DNA of 64,000 nucleotides. It comes from Limnephilus marmoratus. Lineage: Eukaryota; Arthropoda; Insecta; Trichoptera; Limnephilidae. A program made the position numbers and the translations under genes. The stretch is from contig OU862906.1 of the NCBI GenBank assembly GCA_917880885.1, positions 57,516,665-57,580,664 of the forward strand, written 5' to 3'. Under the pieces are notes generated by a model. That model saw nothing but the letters and a program-made list of their open reading frames with translations. It did no database searches and was not told where the DNA came from. Of this stretch, positions 22,460 through 31,318 are shown piece after piece. Within the stretch, counting starts at the first letter, position 1. Each line of letters starts with the position of its first letter.

Positions 22460-25230
22460 CTGAAAGTTCTAAGAAGACTCTAGAAACTTCAAGAAGAGTC
22501 TGGAAGATTCCGGAAACTTCTAGAAAATTCAATAAGACTCCGGAATGTTTTGGAAGAAATGGAGGAGTATGTCAGTGAGTTCAAAAGGTTCCGGAAAGTT
22601 CAAGAAGGTTCGATAAAGCTATAGGAAGTTCTAGAAGGTTCGATAAAGACGTACAAAGTTCTGGAAGGAGTGGCGGAGTAAGTCGGTGAGTCTAGAAAGT
22701 TGTGGAAAGTTGTAGAAGGTTCGATAAAGCTGTAAAAAATTATAGAAAGTTTCATAAGGCTCTAGAAAGTTCTGGAAGGAGTGAAGGAGTGTGTCGGTGT
22801 GTCTAGAAGGTTCCGGAAAATTCTAGAAGATTCTACAAAGCTGTAAGAAGTTCTAGAAGGTTCGATAAAGCTGTAGAAAGTCCTAGAAGGTTCGATTGGG
22901 CTGTACAAAGTTATGGAAGGAGTGGCGGAGTACGTCGGTGACTCTAGAAGGTTCGATAAAGCTGTAGAAAGTTATGGAAGGTGTGGCGGAGTATTTTGGT
23001 GAGAAAGTTCTAGAAGGGGTGGAGGAGTGTGTTGGTGTATGTAGAAGGTTCCGGAAAATTCTTGAAGATTCCACAAACCTGTAGGATGTTCTAGAAGGTT
23101 CGATAAGGAGTGGCGGAGTAAGTAGGTGAGTCTAGAAAGTTGTGGAAAGTTGTAGAAGGTTCGATAAAGCTGTAAAAAGTTATAGAAAGTTTCATAAAGC
23201 TCTAGAAAGTTCTGGAAGGAGTGGAGGAGTGTGTCGGTGTGTCTAGAAGGTTCCGGAAAATTCTAGAAGATTCTACAAAGCTGTAAGAAGTTCTAGAAGG
23301 TTCGATAAAGCTGTGCAAAGTTCTGGAAGGAGTGGTGGAGTAAGTCGGTGAGTCTAGAAGGATCTGATAGTTCACAAATGTTTAGAAAATTATGGATAGA
23401 GAAAGTTCTAGAAGCTTTCAGAAATAAATGACGGTGAGTCTAGAAGATTCCGAAAGATCTAGAAAGTTCGATAGAGCTATACAAAGTTCTGAAAGGAGTG
23501 GAGGAGTGTGTCGGTGTGTGTAGAGGGTTTCGGAAAATTCTAGAAGATTCCACAAAGCTGTAAGAAATTCTAGAAGTTTAGATAATGTTGGAAAAGGTTC
23601 TGGAAAGAGTGGCAGAGTATATCGGTGAGCCTAGAAGGTTCCAGAAAGTTCTAGAAGGTTCGATGAAGCTGTACAAAGTTCTGAAAGGAATGGTGGAATA
23701 TGTCGGTGGGTTTAGAAGTTTCCGGAAAGTTCTAGAAGGTTCGATAAAACTGCAGAAAGTTCTAGAAGGCTTCTTAAAGCTGTAGGAAGTTCTAGACGAT
23801 TAGATTGGAATGTACAAAGTTTTGGAAGGAGTGGCGGAGTATGTCGGTGAGTCTAGAAGGTTCCGGAAAGTACTAGAAGGTTTGATAAAGCTGTAGAAAG
23901 TTCTAGAAGGGGTGGAGGAGTATGTTGGTGTATGTAGAAGGTTCGGGAAAATATTAGAAGATTCCTCAAAGCTGTAGGAAGTTCTAGGAGGTTTGATAAA
24001 GCTGTACAAAGTTCTGGAAGGAGTGGCGGAGTAAGTCGGTGAGTCTAGAAGGTCCGGAAAGTTCTAGAAGGGTCGATAAAGTTGTACAAAGTTCTGAAAG
24101 GAATGGTAGAATATGTCGGTGGGTTTAGAAGTTTCCGGAAAGTTCTAGGAGGTTCGATAAAGCTGTAGAAAGTTCTAGATCGTTCCGTAAAGCTGTAGAA
24201 AGTTCTGATAGGAGTGGAGGAGAGTGCCGGTTTGTCTAGAAGTTCCCGAGAAATGCTAGAACGTTCCATAAAGCTGTAGGAAGTCCTAGAAGGTTCGATA
24301 GAGCTGTACAAAGTTCTAAAAGCAGTGGCGGAGTATGTCGGTGAATATAGAAGGTTCCAAAAAGATATAAAAGAATCGATATAGCTATAGAAAATTTTGG
24401 AAGGAGTGGCGGAGTATGTCGTTGTGTCTAGAAGTTTCTGAAAAGTTCTACAAGGTTCGATAAAGCTGTAGAAAGTTCTAGAAGGAATGGCGGAGTATGT
24501 CGGTGAGTCCAGAAAGTTCCGGAAAATTCCAGAGGATTTGATAAAGTTTCATAAGGTTCGATAAAATTGCAAAAAGTTCTGAAAGGAGTGGCGGAATATG
24601 TCGGTGGATCTAGAAGGTTCCGGAAAGTTCTAAAAGGTTCGATAAAGCTGTAGAAAGTTCTAGAAGGCATGATAAAATATGTCAGTAGGTCTAGAGGGTT
24701 CCAGAAAGTTCTATAAGGTTCGACAAAGCTATAGAAAGTTCTGGAAGGAGTTACGAAACACGTCAGTGAGTTTAGAAGACTCCGGAATGTTCCACAAGGT
24801 TCTGTAAAGCTGTACAAAGTCCTGGAAGGAGTGGCGTGAGTATGTCGGTGAGTCTAGACGTTTCCAAAAAGTTGTACAATGTTCGATAAAGCTGTAGAAA
24901 AATCTATAAGGAGTGGCAAAGTATGTCGGTGAGTTTAAAAGGTTCCGAAAAGTTCTAGAAATTTCGATAAAGCTGTAGAAAGTTCGGGAAGGAGTGGCGA
25001 AGTACGTCGGTGAGTCTAGAAGGTTCCGAAAAGTTTTAGAAGGTTCGATAGAGCTTTAAAAAGTTCTGGGAGGAGCGTTGGAGTATGTCGGTGAGTCTAG
25101 AAGGTTCTAGATAGTTCTGGAAGGTTCACTTATGCTCTAGGATGTTATGGAAGGATAAAGTTCAAGAAGCTTTCAGAAATGAGTGTGTCAGTGAGACTAG
25201 GAGGTTCTGGAAAGTTCTAGAAGTTTGGAT
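22460..25230 (+). repeat. Minisatellite array dense in heat-shock-element-like motifs
   Basis: About 2.8 kb of imperfect repeats of roughly 80-100 bp with recurring blocks GGAGTGGCGGAGTATGTCGG, TGAGTCTAGAAGGTTCCGG, AAAGTTCTAGAAGGTTCG and ATAAAGCTGTAGAAAGTTC. Alternating GAA and TTC triplets spaced by 2 nt occur in runs of up to six (for example 23634-23661). Minus-strand open frames here are repeat artefacts. Confidence 0.85.
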
Positions 25231-25399
25231 AATTATATTATTAAAAAAAAACAATTTGCATGCCGCTAAAACTCAAAGACGAGTCCCGGTACGATAACGG
25301 GAGTTAGATTGTGTGGTAGCCCTCTATCCTCCATCCATGAAGAAAGTTCCCGTTTTTACCCGAAGGGCTAGCGTTTAAAGATATAAGGGCTGGAAGTTT

Positions 25400-25860
25400 G
25401 AAATTGACCCGTTGAAATTTCTAGAACAGTTCAAAAAATTCCAGAGTATTCTTGAGCATTCCACCACATTCCAGAACATCTTGGAACATTCTGGAATGTT
25501 CGGAAATAGGATGGAACGTTCAGGAACATACCGGAACAGTCCAGATCATTGTGGAACATTCCAGAACACTCTTGAATGTGGTGGAATGATCTGGAACATT
25601 ATTCTGGAACATTTGAAGTATATTTTCTATGGGGCCACCCATATGTGGTATATAAAGCAATATCCGTCGTGGATTCGAACGTCAATTCAATCTCACATCA
25701 ACTACATGAGCAATGCCGGACACCCCAGTAAGAGTACTTGAGAGCATTCCACAACGTTCCAGAACATCCCGGAACCTTCTGGGAAATTGTGGAATGTTCG
25801 AGAATAGGGAATCGGGAACATCAAAATGAAACATTCCAGAACACTCTCGAATGTTTTCCT
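25400..25860. repeat. Second GAA/TTC-rich degenerate array
   Basis: Imperfect repeats around ATTCCAGAACATTCTGGAAC and GGAATGTTC. The units differ from the left array but keep the inverted GAA/TTC phasing (TTCTGGAATGTTC at about 25489). They lie between the second copy of the Helitron-internal block and the CTAG end. Confidence 0.6.
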
Positions 25861-26084
25861 GAGCGAAGCCGGGTAACCCAGCTAGTATCAGATAAATTTA
25901 ACGCATTTGAGTAGGTTTCTTTATATAAGTATTTATCCCAGAAGTAAGTTTAATATGGAATTATGGAAGTTATCATAAGGGTGTTAAGGGACGTACTTGA
26001 CTTACTTTAACCAGTGATTTCTGACATTATTTGGAGTAAAAAATGTAAATGAAATTTTGGTCTCCGGTGACTTTTTTGACAATT

Positions 26085-26289
26085 TTTTTTTTCAGCGTCC
26101 TATGTCCGTCACTCCTTGGCACACTGACCCCCAAATTCCTACCCACCCCTTATGCCTATTTTCTTCCCATGCCTATTCCTACGCCTCTCCTTCCTTTCCT
26201 TAAAAAAGACCCTCCACACAGCATCCCCTAAGATGACACAGGCCCTACGGGAAGTTGTTTTCCTCAGGGCCTCCTGTGTGGAGCTAATG

Positions 26290-26325
<36 letters not shown>
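26085..26325 (+). repeat. SINE-like repeat with stem-loop tail, copy 3, ending in (TA)n
   Basis: Contains GTCCGTCACTCC, CTCCACACAGCATCC, GATGACACAGGCCC, CCTCAGGGCC and GGAGCTAATGTAAAAA, then a (TA)n run at 26300-26325. The solo LTR inserted into this tail. Confidence 0.7.
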
Positions 26326-26327
<2 letters not shown>

Positions 26328-26329
<2 letters not shown>

Positions 26330-27156
26330 AGGGAGCGGGAGACGGAACGAGAAATAAAAGGCGTCGGTCGATGTATGAGTCAGTCGTTTATTGGGCTACG
26401 TAGCGAGGGTCGGTGAAGCAGGCGTGCGGTGTGATGGAGATGGTGTGGTGAAGGTCAGCGAGTTGCTCGACACCATGGCGGTGGAGATGACCTATCTTCC
26501 AGGCCGTTGCTCGACGCTTTGAAGCGCGGAGATGAACGGTGTGTGGCTCGGTGAGCTGAGCCACCAGCAGGTAGTCCTGGCGAGGCGGAGCATGTTTCCA
26601 TGGCAGCGAAGCACGGTGGGGCTTCGGGGTGCCATGAAGTGGTGAGCTGATCCCTTGGCTGAAGGTGACGCAAGCCTTATAAGTCGCGGGATGTAGCTGT
26701 TCTCAGGAGCTGAAGGCACGATGGGCCTTGTAGCTGAGACGTGGTGGTGGACCTCGGGAAGCTGCCCTGGATGCGTAGCGATGCCTGCAGGAGCACTTGT
26801 GCGGAGATCGTTACATGCTGAGATGTTGGCCGACTGTTAATGTGAGACTGAACTGCAGCGGGCGAGCGATCGGCTGCTTATATAGCCGCGGCGAGTAATT
26901 ACCCACACGGTAGGTAATACGTGCCACTCGGCAGTTGACGAGAATGTTCGGCGCCGTACAGATATTGTACGGTGCTATCTCGAGACCTTTCTAGGCGGTG
27001 GCGATATTATCATTTATCGGCGCGGCAGGTGAGAAAGTGCGTCGTGGCCAGTATAGGTAGGAAGGTATCTAGGCAAGTAGGTTTGCCGATGCGCGCGAAT
27101 ATTAGGAGATGTTTCTCGTATCTTCTTTTGATGGCGAAAGATAATGCGTCGCCACA
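26328..27156 (-). mobile_element. Solo LTR (829 bp, TSD TATG)
   Basis: On the minus strand it starts TGTGGCGACGC and ends GCTCCCTCA; TATG flanks it at 26324-26327 and 27157-27160. It is markedly more G+C-rich than its surroundings. It contains its own promoter and an AATAAA upstream of its 3' end. No gag-pol sequence is adjacent, so this is a solo LTR, likely Gypsy-type. Confidence 0.65.
26835..26890 (-). promoter_or_regulatory. LTR core promoter: TATA box plus arthropod initiator
   Basis: On the minus strand GGCTATATAAGC is followed about 30 nt on by TTCAGTCTC, fitting a TATA box and the insect initiator consensus TCAGT at the right spacing inside the solo LTR. Confidence 0.55.
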
Positions 27157-27289
27157 TATGTATCCATGGTGAAACAGTATCGAAAATTGCTCCCTACAAA
27201 AGCCCGAAGTTGTCGAACTAGTATGTGGTTTGGTTGATTTTTGTACCACACTGAAGCCAACTTCAAACGTTCGGACGATTGTGAAGAGG

Positions 27290-27560
27290 GATAGTTAGTG
27301 CGTTGGAAGTTCGAGTTTTTTTTATTTATTTTTGTTTTTTTTTGTTTATTGAAACATTTATTAAAGTTACAATTTTGCAACATAATATAACAACAATATT
27401 TCAAACACTCTCCTAATAAAGCAGCTGCTTGTGTTTAGGAGAGGACAACTAAATTTTAAAATATATAATTTATTTTTTTTCATCCATATAAATTAAAAAT
27501 ATTATTACAAAAATTATTAGTATGAGAAAACACGATACAAGTAATAAAATTATAGGTTAG
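27290..27560 (-). repeat. Probable LINE 3'-UTR remnant
   Basis: A T-rich run (27317-27350), then TTTATTGAAACATTTATTAAAG and CTCCTAATAAAGCAGCTGC, is layered like the 3' end of the LINE at 6167-6500. No coding motif supports the strand. Confidence 0.3.
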
Positions 27561-28175
27561 TTAATATTTGATTCAAAGGATTGATAAAGCAAAAACATAT
27601 TTCTAAACATGAGTGAGAGTTGGAAGGTTGCAGGTTCGAGTTGGCCCGAGATCGCATCCGAGGCGATCGGCGACATCCGTTATGCCAACTCGCACGAACC
27701 AGCCGTCCCCACATCAGTCTGCGAACGGCAGGCGATAAAGGCACACGTACCTCCTACTATTAACATGACAATATTATTACGGGAGAGTGGTAAAATAATT
27801 GTTTGAAAACATGTTGGGTATGTGGGTATACTTCTACGTAATAAGCAACTGATAAGATACAGTGTAGCCACAGCTGTTTGACGTCCGCTATTTTGGAGTT
27901 GGAAGGTTAGACGTTAGACTCTGTTCAGAAGGAGCGTGGAACGCGCACGCTCCATTTTCTTGGTGCTACGCGCGTACTACGCGCGAGTTAAGCAAGGATC
28001 ATACTGAGCAGACGCAACGCGACGCAACGTTCCTGTCCCGTTCACACTGGCCGACGTACGTACGCGTCGCTGTGACCACGTGACAAGGGGTCTCTGGTTG
28101 TGCGCAGGCGCGTTTGATTTGACACATTTGACATTTATTTTTTAGGTTATGTTTATGTGATTCTCTTTTCAGCAA

Positions 28176-28505
28176 ATGACAGCTTTGCCATATCTTGAAA
28201 GTGAATTTGAAGATGATTTGCTACGATTATTATTATTAAATCAATATTCTTGTAAAAAGAAAAAAGTGAGAAGTATTTGGGTCCACAACATTAACAAACA
28301 GAGACAAATGTTTGGAGAGTTCCATACTTTAGTAAAGGAACTAGAATCTGATGACGGACGATTCTTCATGTACTTCCGTATGAGTAAAGTGGTATTTGAA
28401 GAGCTTCACAGCATAATTGAATATGACATAAAAAAAGAAAACACACGTCTTCGAAAGTCAATTGGGATCAGAGAAAGACTGGCAGTGTGTCTAAAGTTTG
28501 ATTGA
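28176..28505 (+). pseudogene. PIF/Harbinger transposase, N-terminal fragment
   Basis: 109 codons with VHNINKQRQMFGEFHTLVKE, DDGRFFMYFRMSKVVFEEL and RLRKSIGIRERLAVCLKF, matching the N-terminal helical region of HARBI1/ALP1-type transposases. The frame stops exactly where the family continues into the catalytic DDE domain, which is deleted. Confidence 0.85.
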
Positions 28506-28534
28506 CATTCATTATAGGGGTATAATATTGAAAA

Positions 28535-28735
28535 TCATGCCATGAATGGCTGAAATTTCTTCCTAAGTTGCACTGCGTATGCAGAATCTCTATAATCCTG
28601 TAATTTGATTTTATAAATAACTTCGTGCCGTCTAAAAGCTTCAATAAACTGTTCGTCATCCATTTTTGAATAATATCTGTCAAAAAAACAACCATAGATA
28701 TAGCGAAACAACGTTAGATGCTCAGATAACACCAA
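28535..28735 (-). pseudogene. MADF/Myb-like accessory protein of PIF element, N-terminal fragment
   Basis: From an internal Met the minus-strand frame reads MDDEQFIEAFRRHEVIYKI and LQDYRDSAYAVQLRKKF, the start of a MADF domain. The C-terminal half is lost. It converges with the transposase fragment, so the deletion removed the centre of the element. Confidence 0.7.
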
Positions 28736-29134
28736 AAAGATGTTAAATCATCTCGTAGTAGGCATGACCATACCCCCTCCACCTTCCACATGGCCCACGC
28801 CGATCTGGCTGCGGCAGATCCGCGTAGCGTAGGGGGCGTCGGTTAGCGTTGCGTGGGGCTAGTGTGATTCTAAAGCACCCGTTTCCATAGAAAATGTAAG
28901 GATGGTAAGTAGTCCAGATATGGAAATGATGACGTCTACCTACGTTGCGTGGGCCTAGTATGTTCCCAGCTTTACGCTCGTATTTTAAACACGCGCGATG
29001 CTTCTGGTCGCAATGTATTGGCGCCTAGTACTTCGCCTACGCGCGTACGCCAGTGGCGGATACAGGGGGGGGGGGGGGGGCGCGCGCCCCCTGCGCCCCC
29101 CCCCTTGGCTACCCTAAGGAACCCTAAATACAAG

Positions 29135-29320
29135 AAAATCTTTCTTCAATCATTCGCTCTACATGTCTAAACCATCTAAGCGTCCCTTTCTTAATCTTAC
29201 TTATTACGCTTGTATCAGCCTTGCATTATTTTCATATTTTTTTCACACAATCATACATGGCTTTCTATAGCATTTAGTCCTTCCTCTGCCAGTTTCATGC
29301 TTCACTGCCATACCTACATC
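29135..29320 (-). repeat. LINE family X fragment
   Basis: CATTCGCTCTACATGTCTAAACC followed by CCCTTTCTTAATCTTACTTA is the inverted RWFGHVER region of LINE family X seen at 14274-14330. Confidence 0.6.
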
Positions 29321-29600
29321 AGGGTTGGTACCCCGGTGCGTAGTCGGGAAACACGCCAAACGCGTGCCCAACATTTGTACACGGTTGACATTTGTCACAT
29401 GAGAACGAGTCGTTTCTTCGACTCGTTCTTGTGTTCAACAGCTCGGCTGTGGAATGATTTGCCGGCCTCTGTGTTTCCTCCTTCCTACAACATGACTCTC
29501 TTCAAGACCAATGTTCATTCCTTCCTCTCCTCAAAATGACATAGGCCCTGAGGGAAATTATTTTCCTCAGGGCCTCCTGTGTGGAGTTAATGTAAAAAAA
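29320..29600 (+). pseudogene. LINE family Y 3' end, copy 2
   Basis: The frame contains THVRMRTSRFFDSFLCSTAR-type sequence and ARLWNDLPASVFPPSYN, then the tail AGGCCCTGAGGGAAATTATT-TTCCTCAGGGCC and GGAGTTAATGTAAAA. This is the clean version of the shared stem-loop. Confidence 0.75.
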
Positions 29601-29835
29601 GCACTCCATTGTGGACTGCTAGCTTCGCTTCTTTCGACAGTTTTTTGTTAGCGCCAACGGCGTTCAGTCCTCCATAAATGCGGAGTTACCTGCATTTACC
29701 CTTCTTTCAATATCTCTATCAGACTCTACTCCCCATCTCTCGTAAATATACTTCCCGAATACATAAACTTATCTACTGTCATTTTTGGGTAAATATTACA
29801 AAATATTCCTAATATTATTTTATTATTAAAAAAAA
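29600..29835 (-). repeat. LINE RT C-terminal fragment
   Basis: On the minus strand a RRVNAGNS-like motif and an STMEC-type ending match the RT palm-to-thumb region of insect LINEs related to family X. Frames are broken. Confidence 0.4.
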
Positions 29836-29839
29836 AGTC

Positions 29840-30320
29840 TTTGAAGATGCTATGTGAAGGGTCATTTTAGAGAAAGGAAATAGTGGAAGGAAAAAGTTAT
29901 GATAGGTGGTTAGGACTCTCTGGGTTAGTGTGTCCAGGAGAGATGGACGGATGAACCTTTCCCTCCCACTGTGATGCGAGGAAATGGGTCGAGGGATTCC
30001 TGCTGGAGAGGTTAATGGTCTCCTTCAACCAGTCCTTTCCAGCTCGCCACGCAGTACGTGGGCAAATGCTTCCGCCGCTACTTTGAAAAATCACATCCCA
30101 CGAACTCAGGCATCCCTGCCAAGTCACCAAACTTAGCGATCCACTTGGGATGACTTATAGAAGAGGTGTTGTTTGTCCAATAAATAATTCCCGTGGCGGC
30201 GGTACCCACACTCGCCTCCTAAATTGAAACTTTTGCTTCATTCACATTCATACGTCGTTTCATGTAAAGGTACCCTTAACACGGCCCGACTCAAGTATTT
30301 GATTCCCTTGATCGTGTATT
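29840..30320 (-). repeat. SINE-like repeat copy 4 plus LINE X fragment
   Basis: Inverted body with GATGCTATGTGAAGG, CAAGTCACCAAACTTAGCG, GGATGACTTATAGAAGAGG and CCAATAAATAATTCC, followed at 30235-30320 by a LINE family X 3' piece (CACATTCATACGTCG...CACGGCCCGACTCAAG). Confidence 0.55.
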
Positions 30321-30479
30321 CCCTTGAATGCAGCCCTACTGCTCCCTGTGGCCAGCCAAGTTTTAAATGTGCGGTCCGTCAATCTTTTATTTATTAATTT
30401 ATTGAAGTGGAAACTTCGTTAGCACCGTTGTGATTTGACAAACACATCCATCTGTATGTTTTAGCCTTCGAGAGAGTAT

Positions 30480-31090
30480 TTTTTTTTCATTTACTCCACA
30501 CAGGAGGCCCTGAGGAAAATAATTTCCCTCGGGGCCTATGTCATCTGGGATGCTGTGTGGAGAGTTTTTTTGAGGATAGGAAGGAATGAACATTGGTCTT
30601 GAAGAGACCCATGTTGTAGGAAGGGGGAAACACAGAGGCCGGCAAATCATTCCACAGCCGAGCTGTTGAACACAAGAACGAGTCGAAGAAACGACCCGTT
30701 CTCATGTGACAAATGTCAACCGTGTACAAATATTGGGCACACGTTTGGCGTATTTCCCGACTATGCACCGGTGCCGAAGGGATCAATGACGCTAGTTCCT
30801 CGGAGCATCTGCCATTATAATACCGGTAGAACAAGGATAGCATTCCCACCCGACGCCTGTATTCTAAAGACTGCAATCCGTCTGTTAAGATTGGAGAATC
30901 TATTAAGCGGACCGCCCGTTTCTGCACAGAGTCGAGGGTATTTTTTAGGTATTTTGGAGCTCCAGACCAGAGGTGGCTGCCAAAATCATATAGTTGGTCT
31001 CCTCTTTTGTGCGGTTCGTCGTATTTTTCCTGTTGACTACTTTTTAGTTTTCTTATATATTTAGCGCCCCCCCCTTGAGTTTTTTCTGTA
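30480..31090 (-). pseudogene. LINE family Y RT C-terminus, copy 3
   Basis: An open frame of about 175 codons on the minus strand: YDFGSHLWSGAPKYLKNTLD, QKRAVRLIDSPILTDGLQ, MLSLFYRYYNGRCSEELASL and ARLWNDLPASVFPPSYNMG. The tail has the GGCCCTGAGG stem-loop (30500-30545). It is the best preserved copy of this LINE's C-terminus in the window. Confidence 0.85.
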
Positions 31091-31318
31091 TCCGCCACTG
31101 GCGTACGCTTATGCGCATAGGCGTAGCCAGATTTTGTTTCAGGGTGGAGCAAAAAATAAAAATCTAAAGTAGGTACCGAAAAAATAGGCTTCTACAACAT
31201 ATCCATGCTTTAGGCTTTATGAATACAAAGAGTATGGACGAGAGAAAGAAAAACCATCCTATGAAGTTCTGTAAATTTGAAAACACGGCTCGGTCGACAA
31301 TCCCAGAGGTCATGCATT

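Larger units (their letters stand above)
22292..25885 (+). mobile_element. Helitron-like unit carrying a large tandem array
   Basis: A candidate 5' end TCAATATATATTATAAAAG follows an A at 22291, and the 3' end has CGAAGCCGGG then ACCCAGCTAG at 25876-25885, before T. A block around 22320-22460 (CTCAGAAACGCGTGCCGG...AAGGGCTTGC...AGATATAAGGGCTG) recurs diverged at 25255-25395, so this may be two head-to-tail units (22292-about 25240 and about 25240-25885). No Rep/helicase coding. Confidence 0.5.
29051..31100. mobile_element. hAT element A, TSD GCGTACGC
   Basis: 8-bp duplication GCGTACGC at 29043-29050 and 31101-31108, with TIR CAGTGGCGGATACAG / CTGTATCCGCCACTG. The interior is made of LINE and SINE pieces, so any transposase is gone. 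Confidence 0.85.

Noticed and set aside
23585..24817. Several open frames of 66-129 codons on both strands in the 22.5-25.2 kb array
   Set aside because: They are periodic Ser/Thr/Phe- or Val/Leu/Lys-rich translations of the minisatellite; lengths follow the repeat period and there is no start or splice context.
26455..26760. Overlapping minus-strand frames (72-75 codons) in G+C-rich DNA
   Set aside because: They lie inside the solo LTR downstream of its promoter; leader sequence rather than coding.
29041..31110. CRISPR-like or tRNA-cluster interpretation of short repeated GC blocks
   Set aside because: The repeats are explained by hAT ends and target duplications; there are no evenly spaced spacers and the context is eukaryotic.
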